Notes: generated from the sequence alone by a model not told the origin. A stretch of 42,234 nucleotides of DNA from CAJMNU01 sp905214855 (GCA_937890595.1 CALADM010000038.1:1-42234), one strand, 5' to 3'. Positions 1 to 10,971 are shown, counted from the stretch's first letter. Numbers and translations: made by a program.

Positions 1-172
1 AATTAGGTTTTATATTCATAACTTGATTTAATTGCTCATGTGAATAATATCTATATCCATTGCTAGATGTATGGTGAGGATGAAGTTTTCCATTTTTATC
101 CCAATTTCGTAATGTTTGTGCTGATACGCCCAATATTTTTGAAAACTCATTGATAGAATACTATTTACTCAT
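1..172 (-). pseudogene. IS607-family transposase TnpA N-terminus, nonsense at codon 4, cut by window edge
   Basis: Read on the minus strand from the ATG at 172, the frame gives a MerR-like helix-turn-helix of the kind that opens IS607-family serine-recombinase transposases: INEFSKILGVSAQTLRNWDK, then a GYRYYS wing. A ribosome site (AGAGGA) lies 7 bases before the ATG, so the start is well placed. Codon 4 (161-163) is TAG, where relatives usually have a Tyr after MSK, so the frame is interrupted as written. The catalytic serine-recombinase domain would lie to the left, outside the window. What is seen is the HTH and the stop. That the family is IS607 is from memory of the N-terminal motif. Unless translation restarts inside, the copy is dead. 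Confidence 0.72.
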
Positions 173-274
173 AAGTAAATCCTCTTTATAATGTTTATAC
201 TTCATTCCATCAATATAAGTTATAAAAGCCAATACTTATTTATAACTTTTATAAGATTTCTTTAAATGTTATGT
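1..274 (-). mobile_element. Edge of an IS607-type element next to the response-regulator locus
   Basis: The tnpA remnant and its AT-rich leader form the right edge of an insertion element. IS607 elements have no terminal inverted repeats and make no target duplication, so the exact junction cannot be read. It is placed near 274 because a strong ribosome site (AAAGGAGGT on the minus strand, 275-283) lies there with no usable start codon after it. That is as expected if the element displaced a gene at its 5' end. A 10-base inverted repeat (AAGTTATAAA and its complement) lies in the leader at about 214-250. Confidence 0.4.
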
Positions 275-283
275 ACCTCCTTT
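275..283 (-). promoter_or_regulatory. Orphan Shine-Dalgarno without a start codon
   Basis: The minus strand reads AAAGGAGGT, a near-perfect ribosome site, but no ATG, GTG or TTG follows at 5-12 bases. It sits downstream of the TCTTGAC array and its -10 box, so it looks like the remains of a regulated gene whose coding part was replaced by the IS607-type element. Confidence 0.45.
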
Positions 284-291
284 GCTTTTTT

Positions 292-349
292 ATTCTACAG
301 AGCAAATGTCAAGAAAGTGGTCAAGAAAAATGTCAAGATTTCGTCAAGA
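292..349 (-). promoter_or_regulatory. Four-copy TCTTGAC direct-repeat array plus -10 box, likely response-regulator operator
   Basis: On the minus strand TCTTGAC occurs four times; on the plus strand the copies begin at 308, 320, 332 and 343, with spacings of 12, 12 and 11 bases. A -10 box TAGAAT (292-297) lies 10 bases beyond the last copy. Direct repeats at one helical turn, placed about 10 bases before a -10 box, are the known layout of OmpR/PhoB-family activated promoters (the Pho box, for example). The array overlaps the stop codon of the OmpR-family regulator gene, which makes that regulator the obvious ligand. Binding is inference. Confidence 0.6.
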
Positions 350-1018
350 TTTTTGTTCTAGCAATTTAAAACCAATCCCCCATACTGTTTCAATATAATC
401 TACACCGTTGACATCTTGCAGTTTCTTACACAGGTTACTTATATGTTGTTTTAAGGAGCGTTCCGTACAGTCAGGTGTATCGATACTGATACGGTCCAGC
501 AGTACACTTTTTGATATGACTTGTTTGGGATTTTCCATTAATAATTTTAAAATAGCATATTCTGTTCTGGTCAATTTAATGGATTTCCCGTTCACTGTCA
601 AAAGAAGGGATGTTGTATCAAGATACAGATCACCAACTGTGAGGCATGTGCTTTTTTCAGTGTGTTCTGCTTGGCGAAGCTGTACAGTAATACGGGTCAA
701 AAGTTCCTTTATTTCAAATGGTTTAGTCATGTAATCACATGCACCATTGAGTAGGAGGTTTACTTTATCCTGAACATCTATTTTGGCGCTGAGAACAATG
801 ACAGGAATATGTTTGATGTGAAGCAAGACCTCTTCTCCAGATAAACCAGGCAGCATCAGATCAAGAAGAACCAAATTTGGTTTATTTTCTGAAAGAAGAT
901 ATAATGCCTCAGTTCCTGAATAGGCACGAAGAACATGATAGCCTTCTTTTGTCAGAACCTCTGTCAGTATATCTCCAATATGAATATCATCATCTATGAT
1001 AGCAATTGTTTTCATCAT
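344..1018 (-). CDS. OmpR-family two-component response regulator
   Basis: A 224-residue regulator with an N-terminal receiver domain (about 3-118) and a C-terminal winged-helix DNA-binding domain (about 125-222). The acidic pocket D9-D10, phosphoacceptor D53 (VLLDLMLPG), S77 and K99 (YMTKPF) are all present, so the receiver should be phosphorylatable. The wing carries the typical RSLKQHISNLCKKL recognition helix and TVWGIGFKL end. The start is MMKT; the ribosome site is weak. A sigma-A promoter lies at 1063-1091. No histidine kinase is in the window: the place where a kinase gene usually follows is taken by the IS607-type element, so the kinase may lie beyond it or be lost. Probable target: the TCTTGAC array at its own 3' end. 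Confidence 0.93.
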   Translation of the reverse strand: MMKTIAIIDDDIHIGDILTEVLTKEGYHVLRAYSGTEALYLLSENKPNLVLLDLMLPGLSGEEVLLHIKHIPVIVLSAKIDVQDKVNLLLNGACDYMTKPFEIKELLTRITVQLRQAEHTEKSTCLTVGDLYLDTTSLLLTVNGKSIKLTRTEYAILKLLMENPKQVISKSVLLDRISIDTPDCTERSLKQHISNLCKKLQDVNGVDYIETVWGIGFKLLEQKS

Positions 1019-1062
1019 AATTTCTCATTTTATAATTAAGTATAGATTATGTCCATAAATAT

Positions 1063-1091
1063 ATTATATTTGTATCTCATCTTAAAAGCAA
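1063..1091 (-). promoter_or_regulatory. Sigma-A promoter of the response regulator
   Basis: The minus strand reads TTGCTT (1086-1091), a 17-base spacer and a perfect TATAAT (1063-1068), about 45 bases before the start codon. Confidence 0.65.
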
Positions 1092-1165
1092 TCCTCATTT
1101 CTGATACCTGTTTTCTTACTTGTTTTTTTGTTTTTCAATCAAGTACAAATTTTTTAAAATAGGTA

Positions 1166-1196
1166 TTGACTGTACTGTTACTGTACGGTTTAGAAT
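1166..1196 (+). promoter_or_regulatory. Promoter with 11-base direct repeat before the serine hydrolase
   Basis: TTGACT (1166-1171) and TAGAAT (1191-1196) are separated by 19 bases, longer than ideal. Within the spacer ACTGTAC occurs at 1169-1175 and 1180-1186, exactly 11 bases apart. This suggests a weak core promoter helped by an activator of the direct-repeat type. A long imperfect inverted repeat (ATACCT...AGGTAT, about 1106-1165) lies just upstream. Confidence 0.45.
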
Positions 1197-1238
1197 ACAG
1201 AAGAAATAGAAAAAGTAAAGGAAAGGCAAAGGGAATTT

Positions 1239-2426
1239 ATGAAAAAGATGAGGGTCATGGCTATGGCAGGTATTTGTGTAGTTGTTATTATTGGAGCGTT
1301 GTGGGGGTGTTTTGGAGAAAAAATAAAAATACTTTATACATCTTTAAAAAGTTTTAAAGATGAAAATTTGGCATATACATTTCAACATACTCCTAAAATA
1401 CAGCCAACAAGAAAAATAAGCAGAGGAGAACATGAATTTCAGTTTTCAAAAGAAGAAAATATTGAATTAAAAGATGGTTTTTATTTCGAAGATACTTTTT
1501 ATCCATCTGAAAAATTTATGGAAGATACGAAAACTTCAGCCTTACTTGTTGTGAAAGACGATGTGATCCAGTATGAAAAGTATTTTTTTGGAGGTGATGA
1601 GACTACATTGTTTTCTTCTAATTCTATGGGAAAATCATTTGTATCAGCCTTGATGGGAATTGCTGTATCAGAAGGATATATTCAAAGCATTGAAGATCCA
1701 ATTGGGAAATATATTCCTGAATTTGTAGGAACAGAATTGGAATCTATTCCTATTAAGGCATGTCTTCAGATGGCTTCTGGAATTCATTTCGATGAAGAGA
1801 AAGATATGAGTGGATTTTCTATGCGTACATTGATGGGAAAACCATCAATGAAAGTAATCGCAAAATATGGTGTACAGGAAGAACCTTATACATACCGCAG
1901 ATATTTGAGTATTAACACAGAGATTTTAGGACAGATCATTAAAAACACCACGGGATGTGGTCTGGCAGAATATATGGAAAAAAAGCTTTGGAAAAAGATT
2001 GGTGCAGAGCATGATGCATATTGGACATTAAGCAATGGAACAGAATTGGCAATGGGAGGATTGAGTGTTTCCATTAGAGATTATGCACGTTTTGCAAGAC
2101 TATATTTAAAAGATGGTCAATATGATGGAGAGCAGATCCTTACAAAAGATTGGGTAAGAGACAGTATGGATGTCAGCACAGAATATTCCAAGCCAGGAGC
2201 AAATGAGGGGGCATATAATACACTTGGATATGGGTATCAGTGGTGGATACCAGAAGGAGATCAAGGTGAATTTATGGCAATCGGTGTGTATGGACAATTT
2301 ATTTATGTAAATCCATCAAAACAAGTGATCATTGTAAAGACAAGTGCAGATCCTGATTTTATGGCAAAGGGTTATGAGTTGAAACATGTGGAATTTTTTA
2401 GAGCTGTCACAGATGGGATTTCATAA
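1239..2426 (+). CDS. Serine hydrolase, beta-lactamase class C / EstB-like fold, membrane-anchored
   Basis: A 395-residue protein with an N-terminal hydrophobic anchor (residues about 5-25). A cysteine in WGCFG resembles a lipobox, but Trp at -2 is poor. The SxxK catalytic motif is seen in SSNSMGKSFVSALMG (Ser-Met-Gly-Lys). The Tyr-containing second motif matches YRRYLSINTEILG, as in 6-aminohexanoate-dimer hydrolase and EstB relatives; this fits a penicillin-binding-protein-like esterase or amidase better than a true resistance beta-lactamase. The enzyme is expected on the outer face of the membrane. It is monocistronic and divergent from the response regulator. The start follows an AAGGGA ribosome site. 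The substrate cannot be told from sequence. Confidence 0.85.
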   Translation: MKKMRVMAMAGICVVVIIGALWGCFGEKIKILYTSLKSFKDENLAYTFQHTPKIQPTRKISRGEHEFQFSKEENIELKDGFYFEDTFYPSEKFMEDTKTSALLVVKDDVIQYEKYFFGGDETTLFSSNSMGKSFVSALMGIAVSEGYIQSIEDPIGKYIPEFVGTELESIPIKACLQMASGIHFDEEKDMSGFSMRTLMGKPSMKVIAKYGVQEEPYTYRRYLSINTEILGQIIKNTTGCGLAEYMEKKLWKKIGAEHDAYWTLSNGTELAMGGLSVSIRDYARFARLYLKDGQYDGEQILTKDWVRDSMDVSTEYSKPGANEGAYNTLGYGYQWWIPEGDQGEFMAIGVYGQFIYVNPSKQVIIVKTSADPDFMAKGYELKHVEFFRAVTDGIS

Positions 2427-2731
2427 AGTTTTTAGAACAGATTTATGATCAATTTTTATTTGTTCCATTTAAATTTATTGTAAAACAGCAAAATATCGGA
2501 ATAGTGGTGTTATAATAATTAAGAAAATTCACTAAATGATAGTACCAAAATTTAAAAATGTGTTATAATAAGTCTTAGACAGGTCTGTTGCAGCATGGCG
2601 GCAGACCTGTTTGAGATTTTTCACCAGAAACTCTAGGGCTTTTCATTCATGGATGAGCGGCTTTTTCATTTGACTATATATAGAACCGAAATAGAAATAT
2701 AAATAGAATAAGGACGTAGGAGGAGAAAAAA
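2427..2731 (+). other. Gene-free stretch with two TATAAT boxes and a structured leader
   Basis: There is no coding signal. It holds AT-rich DNA with TATAAT at 2511-2516 and 2564-2569, then a perfect 9-base-pair hairpin (2579-2610) and a near-repeated segment GGGCTTTTCATT / CGGCTTTTTCATT (about 2637-2670) before the EamA gene. See the separate leader entry. Confidence 0.6.
2579..2675 (+). ncRNA. Structured 5' leader of the EamA transporter gene, possible riboswitch or attenuator
   Basis: ACAGGTCTG (2579-2587) pairs perfectly with CAGACCTGT (2602-2610) around a 14-base loop, 10 bases after a TATAAT box. A second, less stable fold (TTCAT...ATGAG) is followed by GGCTTTTT. Together they look like a sensing or terminator-like leader ahead of a transporter. 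It matches no riboswitch consensus that could be recalled; the resemblance of CTCTAGGG to guanidine-I RNA stops there. Confidence 0.35.
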
Positions 2732-3145
2732 ATGTGGTTACTTTTTGCAGTGCTTTCTTCTGTATTTGCAGCATTGACATCTATTCTGGCAAAAATAGGT
2801 ATTGATGGGGTAAATTCTAATCTGGCAACGGCAATAAGAACAACCGTTGTGTTGATTATGGCATGGGGAATGGTATTTTTAACACATGCCCAGACTGGAA
2901 TGGGACAGATTGGTAAAAAAAGTTGGATATTTTTAATCCTGTCAGGTCTGGCAACCGGAGCATCTTGGTTATGCTATTATCGGGCGCTTCAGATAGGAGA
3001 GGCATCTAAGGTAGTTCCGATTGATAAGATGAGTGTAGTGATTACACTAATTCTGGCATTTGTCTTTTTGCATGAAAGTGTGACTCCAAAAGCCTTGATA
3101 GGGTGTGTTCTGATAGGAGTCGGAACACTTTTGATGGTGGTATAA
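2732..3145 (+). CDS. Half-size EamA/DMT-family transporter
   Basis: A 137-residue, almost wholly hydrophobic protein with about five membrane segments (2-20, 33-50, 65-85, 95-112, 118-136), one EamA domain instead of the usual two. The pattern ASWLCYYRALQIGEASKVVPIDK and the C-terminal FVFLHESVTPKALIG are typical of the family's metabolite exporters. A single-domain protein must dimerise to form the ten-segment carrier; no second half-gene is nearby, so a homodimer of dual topology is likely. The ribosome site is GGAGGAG. It is preceded by a structured leader and followed after 64 bases by the EndoQ-helicase gene on the same strand, so co-transcription is possible. Substrate unknown. Confidence 0.85.
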   Translation: MWLLFAVLSSVFAALTSILAKIGIDGVNSNLATAIRTTVVLIMAWGMVFLTHAQTGMGQIGKKSWIFLILSGLATGASWLCYYRALQIGEASKVVPIDKMSVVITLILAFVFLHESVTPKALIGCVLIGVGTLLMVV

Positions 3146-3209
3146 GAAAGGATTCCTCCATAATTATAGATAAAGTAGAATGCACAAAATGGGGAAAAGG
3201 AGAAAAAAT

Positions 3210-6509
<3,300 letters not shown>

Positions 6510-6577
6510 TTTTTTTGGGATTGCAGTTGTAAGGAAAAAATACTGTGTTGTGGTAAGAGAAACGAATAACAACAAAG

Positions 6578-6624
6578 AAAATGCGGCGGTTCATGGAAAG
6601 ATATTCCGTGGATCGTCGCATTTT
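6578..6624. terminator. Bidirectional terminator between the convergent helicase and symporter genes
   Basis: AAAATGCGGCG (6578-6588) pairs with CGTCGCATTTT (6614-6624) with one G-T pair, and the inner part pairs again (ATGGAA with TTCCGT). A-rich left and T-rich right flanks serve both directions. Confidence 0.75.
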
Positions 6625-6667
6625 AGAGTTCTTAGATCAATGATGATAAGAAAGTATAGAGTAGGAT

Positions 6668-8059
6668 TTAGAACAATCCAAAAGACTGCAAGAATAAAAC
6701 AGCCATGATAGCAGGAGCAATGAAACGGATCATAACAGTATATAATTTTTTTCGATGAAAGGTATAACCGCCATATTCCATTTCTTCATGGATCCATTTT
6801 GGACCAATGATCCAACCTACAAAAATACAGGTGAGCAGAGAGATCAGAGGCATGAGAAAACTATTGCTGATATAGTCCATGACATCCAAAAGCTGTCCAA
6901 CTGTACCATTCGGAAGTGTAAGCTCAAAGTAGAAGACATTATATCCAAGGCAGACCACAATAGAAGCTATGGCAGACAGAACACAGATGATCAGGCTTAC
7001 TTTTTTTCGGGATGCATGAAAAATCTGCATACAGTTAGCGACTAAAGTTTCCATAATGGAAACACTGGAAGTTAATGCGGCAAAGGTGGTCATGACAAAA
7101 AATAAAAGTCCAACAAAAATACCGATAGATCCCATGGCATCAAATACTTTTGGAAGGGAGATAAACATCAGGCTTGGACCAGAAGACATGCCTTCTGTGC
7201 CAGAAAAAACATAGACAGCCGGAATGATCATCATACCTGCAAGAAATGCGACTCCTGTATCAAATAATTCAATATGGTTGATGGCACGGTTTAAATTCAC
7301 TTCTTTTTTTACATAAGAGCCATATGTGATCATAATTCCCATAGAAACGCTTAGGGAGAAAAATAACTGGCTCATGGCATCTAAAAGTACTTTAAGAAAA
7401 CTGGAAAAAGTAAGTCCGGAAAGGTCAGGAATGAGATAGACAGAAAGTCCCTGAAGTCCGGTTCTTGTATTTCCGTTGGCATCAGTATGTGTCAGGGTAA
7501 GAGAAAAAAGTGCGATACCAAGAATTAAAAGGATCAATCCTGGCATAATAAATTTAGAAAAACGTTCGATTCCTTTTTCTACACCGAAATACACAATGAA
7601 TGCCGTAATAGCCAAAAAAGCTAACATACAGGCAATAGGACCTGCCGTGGAGGTAATAAAGCTGGTAAAAAAGCCATCCTGTGCTGCCAAACTGCCTTGT
7701 CCTGTCACATATACCAGCATATAGCGCAGTACCCATCCGCCAATGACGGAATAGTATGTCATGATCAGAGCAGGAACGAGAAAGGTTAGTTTGCCGAGAA
7801 ATGCCCATTTAGGACGGATACTGCCAAATGCCTGCAGAGCATTTTGTTTTGTCCTACGACCAAGAGCGATATCTGTTGTAAGCAGAGTAAATCCAAATGT
7901 AAGGACAAGTAGGAGGTAAACCACTAAAAAGAGTCCTCCGCCATCCTGTGCTGCTAAATAGGGAAAACGCCAGAGATTGCCAACACCAACTGCACTGCCT
8001 GCTGCTGATAATACAAAACCGAGCGATCCGCTAAACCCAATGTGTTTCTTCTGTTCCAT
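6668..8059 (-). CDS. Sodium:neurotransmitter symporter family transporter NSS-1
   Basis: A 463-residue membrane protein of the NSS (LeuT) family, which imports amino acids or amines with sodium. The first helix carries SAAGSAVGVGNLWRFPY, the ion and substrate loop with the conserved gate Arg. The unwound sixth helix reads SQLFFSLSVSMGIMITYGSY, where the usual GQ of LeuT relatives is SQ. About 11 membrane segments are expected, normal for bacterial members. The ribosome site AAGGA precedes the ATG at 8059. It is divergent from an XRE regulator across a 376-base gap that holds a TTGTA-N6-TACAA palindrome. Two further NSS genes lie in the window. Substrate unknown. Confidence 0.92.
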   Translation of the reverse strand: MEQKKHIGFSGSLGFVLSAAGSAVGVGNLWRFPYLAAQDGGGLFLVVYLLLVLTFGFTLLTTDIALGRRTKQNALQAFGSIRPKWAFLGKLTFLVPALIMTYYSVIGGWVLRYMLVYVTGQGSLAAQDGFFTSFITSTAGPIACMLAFLAITAFIVYFGVEKGIERFSKFIMPGLILLILGIALFSLTLTHTDANGNTRTGLQGLSVYLIPDLSGLTFSSFLKVLLDAMSQLFFSLSVSMGIMITYGSYVKKEVNLNRAINHIELFDTGVAFLAGMMIIPAVYVFSGTEGMSSGPSLMFISLPKVFDAMGSIGIFVGLLFFVMTTFAALTSSVSIMETLVANCMQIFHASRKKVSLIICVLSAIASIVVCLGYNVFYFELTLPNGTVGQLLDVMDYISNSFLMPLISLLTCIFVGWIIGPKWIHEEMEYGGYTFHRKKLYTVMIRFIAPAIMAVLFLQSFGLF

Positions 8060-8096
8060 TTTCTATCCTTCTTCCGTATCAGTTTTCATTGTATCG

Positions 8097-8112
8097 TTGT
8101 ATATTTTTACAA
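8097..8112. promoter_or_regulatory. Palindrome TTGTA-N6-TACAA, candidate operator of NSS-1
   Basis: A perfect 5-base inverted repeat around six bases lies about 40 bases upstream of the NSS-1 start. It is a natural site for the divergent XRE regulator. A site this short and AT-rich can arise by chance. Confidence 0.35.
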
Positions 8113-8215
8113 TATTATGTTTGTGGGTTATGAAAAATAAACGATAACAGTTGCCTATTATAGCAGGGAAAGTGTAGAGTGGCAAATGAGATAAAATCTA
8201 GTTAAAAGAGAATTT

Positions 8216-8244
8216 TTGATTAAAAAATTTCGTTATATTAGAAT
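8216..8244 (+). promoter_or_regulatory. Promoter of the XRE regulator
   Basis: TTGATT (8216-8221), a 17-base spacer, and TAGAAT (8239-8244), leaving a leader of about 190 bases. A second weaker box (TACAAT, about 8347-8352) may start a shorter transcript. Confidence 0.45.
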
Positions 8245-8435
8245 CATAGCAAAAAAGAGAGTCTTTATAAAATTTTTTCTTACCATAGATATAAAATGGA
8301 TAGTTTAACGAAACTTTTAAAGCTGTACAGAGAAGTTCTATGTGTGGTACAATTTAAAACAAAAAAAGGGATAGGAGACAATAAGATACAGATAGAAAGA
8401 GAAAAAAGATAAAAAAGAGAAGGAAAAGAAGATAG

Positions 8436-9164
8436 ATGAGTGAGAAGACCAAAGAAGTTGGAGATCATATTAGAAAGCGCCGTAAAGAGTGTGGACTCAC
8501 AATACAGCAGCTGGCTGATCGGATCCACAAAAGCAGGGCAAGTGTGAGTAAATATGAGACAGGAGAGATCACATTGGACATTGAAACCCTGTATGAGATC
8601 AGTGAGGTGCTAGATATAGAGGCAAGCCGATTGTTAGCTGACAGTCGTCCTCAACCCCCAGTTTATACAATGAGTTCTGGAATGGTAAGTGAGAGCCCAT
8701 TTTTTCAGGCAAAGCGACTATATTTTTATTTCTTTGATGGGCGTTATGGCAGAATGAAAGATGGCATTATTGATATCCATAAGAGCGAAAATGCAGCAAA
8801 TGGACATGAAGCATCGCTTTCTATTCGTGCTGTGACGAAAACAGGACGCAGCAGTGAAATTTACTATACAGGAAAAGTGGTTTACAGCGACATGTTGATT
8901 CGTTTTTCTTTTGTGAATCAATACAATGCCTTGGAAGAGGATCTTCTTTATATTTTTAATCCTTTGGAACTTAGAGATTATACAGAAGGGCTGTTGTGTG
9001 GGATTTCCAGTGCAGATCTTATGCCATGTGCATTTAAATGTCTGGTCACATTGACACCACAGATACCAGATGAAAGTCTAAAACAACATTTGTTATTTAC
9101 AGCAAAAGAATTAAGGCGTTGGAAGAAATTAAATATGTTAATCGTGGATAATCGTGCAACCTGA
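8436..9164 (+). CDS. XRE-family helix-turn-helix regulator with C-terminal sensor-like domain
   Basis: A 242-residue protein. Residues about 10-64 form a Cro/CI-type HTH: IRKRRKECGLTIQQLADRIH, then KSRASVSKYETGEITLDIETLYEISEVL. Residues 75-242 form a mixed alpha/beta domain not recognised, with a Tyr/Phe-rich start (RLYFYFFDGRYGRMKDGIIDI) that may bind a ligand. It is divergent from the NSS-1 transporter, which is the likely target, though this is by position only. Two similar half-size XRE plus unknown-domain layouts are common in Lachnospiraceae, but no function is recalled. Confidence 0.85.
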   Translation: MSEKTKEVGDHIRKRRKECGLTIQQLADRIHKSRASVSKYETGEITLDIETLYEISEVLDIEASRLLADSRPQPPVYTMSSGMVSESPFFQAKRLYFYFFDGRYGRMKDGIIDIHKSENAANGHEASLSIRAVTKTGRSSEIYYTGKVVYSDMLIRFSFVNQYNALEEDLLYIFNPLELRDYTEGLLCGISSADLMPCAFKCLVTLTPQIPDESLKQHLLFTAKELRRWKKLNMLIVDNRAT

Positions 9165-9200
9165 GAGGAAGAAGAACGGGGATGAAAACATGTGAAATCA

Positions 9201-9229
9201 TTGCATCCCTTTCGACCCTGTGATATAAT
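9201..9229 (+). promoter_or_regulatory. Extended -10 promoter of the SseB-like / nfo operon
   Basis: TTGCAT (9201-9206), a 17-base spacer and TATAAT (9224-9229) preceded by TGA, an extended -10. Confidence 0.7.
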
Positions 9230-9303
9230 ACGAAAGAATGGAATCTGGGAGTAGATAATATAGTCTGGACGGATTCACAGCAAAAGTAAAAGGAGAGGGA
9301 ATC

Positions 9304-10068
9304 ATGAGTGAAGAAATCAATAAAAAAGAAGGAACGGACAGACAGCAGCTGCTTGAGCAGATCAGGACCGCTCCTAAATTATGTACATTAATGTCACCTT
9401 GTACACAGAGACCATATATTGCCTGTGATCCGGAGACATTTGATGATGAAATTTTTATATTTTTTGATGACAAAGAGGCAGCCAATGAAGCAGCTCGTCT
9501 TTTAAAAGAAGAGATCCCAGTTGCAGTTGCGGAATTTGAACAGCAGTATCTTCTTGCATTCACAGCAGCATTATATACTATGGGAGTGAATGCGATCTTG
9601 GTAAAACAGGGAGAGACAGCTACAACAGTACAGCTTCCGGAACTGGTAAGAAGACCAAAACCTGAGGATCTTCCAGAAGGAAAACAGTTGATCGAGAATC
9701 CAGAGCTGCATTTAACTGCTTTATATTATATGCAGGAATTTATGAGAAAACCAAATGATCCAAAAGATCCGAAGTTTTTAGAGCTTCAGGAAGAAATTAT
9801 GGCAAATTTTGGAAAAGGAAAATATATTTTTGCAATTTCAGCAGAAGATCATACCAGTATGCCTTTGATCAAACTGGATAAGGAAAAAGAGGATCTGTTC
9901 CAACCAGTATTTACAGATATTCTGGAATTCCAGAGATTTAATCAGGAGAAAAAACTGAGTCCGATCATTATTGATGCAGAAAAGATTCCGCAGTTTGTTG
10001 CGAAAGAGGCTGTGGGAGTGCTGATCAATCCGACTGGTGTAAAATTGCCATTGACAGTAAAGCGATAA
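9304..10068 (+). CDS. SseB-family protein
   Basis: A soluble 254-residue protein with the SseB-like pattern: an N-terminal beta/alpha domain with IFIFFDDKEAANEAARLL, and a second domain with FAISAEDHTSMPLIKLDKEK and DILEFQRFN. The C-terminal end reads AVGVLINPTGVKLPLTVKR, typical of the fold (a value or setting protein with an NP(x)GV motif). The family name comes from enhanced serine sensitivity in E. coli; the molecular role is not known. The ribosome site AAAGGAG precedes the ATG. It is followed one base later by nfo, so the two are translated from one transcript. Confidence 0.75.
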   Translation: MSEEINKKEGTDRQQLLEQIRTAPKLCTLMSPCTQRPYIACDPETFDDEIFIFFDDKEAANEAARLLKEEIPVAVAEFEQQYLLAFTAALYTMGVNAILVKQGETATTVQLPELVRRPKPEDLPEGKQLIENPELHLTALYYMQEFMRKPNDPKDPKFLELQEEIMANFGKGKYIFAISAEDHTSMPLIKLDKEKEDLFQPVFTDILEFQRFNQEKKLSPIIIDAEKIPQFVAKEAVGVLINPTGVKLPLTVKR

Positions 10069-10069
10069 A

Positions 10070-10924
10070 ATGGAAATGATAATCGGGGCGCATATGTCGA
10101 TTGCGAAAGGTCTGGAGAAAGCAGCAGAAAATACGGTTCGTATTAAAGCTAATACCATGCAGATTTTTAGCCGCAATCCAAGAGGATCTGGATATAAGTC
10201 GTACAGTGCAAAAGAGATGGACAGATTTCAAGACATCCGAAAAAAATATGCATTTGGACCAATTTTGGCACATGCACCATATACAATGAATCTGGCAAGT
10301 GATACAGAGCGTGTCTATGAGTTTGCATGTCAAGTGATCCGTGAAGATATTGCAAGGATGGATGCAATGGGGATTGAAAATCTGGTGTTTCATCCGGGAA
10401 GTCATACGGGGATAGGCATAGAAAAAGGAATCCAGAATATTGTATCTGGACTCAATCAGGCGATGACAGGGAAAGAAAAAATCATGGTTCTTTTGGAGAC
10501 TATGTCAGGTAAGGGTACAGAGATTGGTGCTACGTTTGAAGAATTGAGGCAGATTCGGGAACAATGCATATATCCAGAGCGCATTGGTGTATGTTTGGAT
10601 ACCTGTCATGTTTTTTCAGCCGGATATGATATTGTACATGATCTGGATGGTGTGTTGGAAGAGTTTGATCGGATCCTTGGGCTGGATATTCTGAAAGCGA
10701 TTCATTTGAATGACAGTTTGATGACATATCATTCACATAAAGACCGTCATGCAGCGATTGGAAAAGGTGAGATTGGAAAAGATGCACTCCTTAGAGTACT
10801 CTCTCATCCAGCTTTAAGGAAACTTCCATTTTATCTGGAGACGCCTTTGGATGATGATGGACATGGAGAAGAAATTGCTATGTTGTTGAGTGAAATTCGT
10901 GAGTGCAAACAAGAATTCACATAA
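10070..10924 (+). CDS. nfo: Deoxyribonuclease IV (AP endonuclease)
   Basis: A 284-residue TIM-barrel enzyme that cuts 5' of abasic sites in base excision repair. The family's metal-ligand motifs are all visible in order: IIGAHMSIAKG, IFSRNPRG, LVFHPGSHTG, LLETMSGKGTEIG, GVCLDTCHVFSAGYD, IHLNDS, DRHAAIGKGEIG and FYLETP. Length is normal. The start codon lies one base after the stop of the SseB-like gene, so translation is probably coupled. A long bidirectional terminator follows. It is the second abasic or deaminated-base repair enzyme in the window besides the EndoQ fusion, but the two are not in one operon. Confidence 0.96.
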   Translation: MEMIIGAHMSIAKGLEKAAENTVRIKANTMQIFSRNPRGSGYKSYSAKEMDRFQDIRKKYAFGPILAHAPYTMNLASDTERVYEFACQVIREDIARMDAMGIENLVFHPGSHTGIGIEKGIQNIVSGLNQAMTGKEKIMVLLETMSGKGTEIGATFEELRQIREQCIYPERIGVCLDTCHVFSAGYDIVHDLDGVLEEFDRILGLDILKAIHLNDSLMTYHSHKDRHAAIGKGEIGKDALLRVLSHPALRKLPFYLETPLDDDGHGEEIAMLLSEIRECKQEFT

Positions 10925-10971
10925 AAGAAGATGAAATATGAAAAAAGGGGCTGTGGAAAAAAGATAGTCCC

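Larger units (their letters stand above)
8060..8435. other. Divergent intergenic region between NSS-1 and the XRE regulator
   Basis: There is no gene. It contains a palindrome near the symporter start (8097-8112), an inverted TATCGTT / AACGATA pair (8092-8098 and about 8140-8146), and two plausible rightward promoters (8216-8244 and a weaker one ending in TACAAT near 8347). The long leader before the regulator is purine-rich with no clear fold. Confidence 0.5.

Noticed and set aside
161..163. TAG as recoded (pyrrolysine or readthrough) codon in the transposase
   Set aside because: It is at codon 4, with no recoding signal or methylamine context, and a simple point mutation explains it.
2579..2675. 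Guanidine-I (ykkC) riboswitch
   Set aside because: CTCTAGGG recalls the consensus start but the rest, including the ACGR and CCGAGAG segments, is absent.
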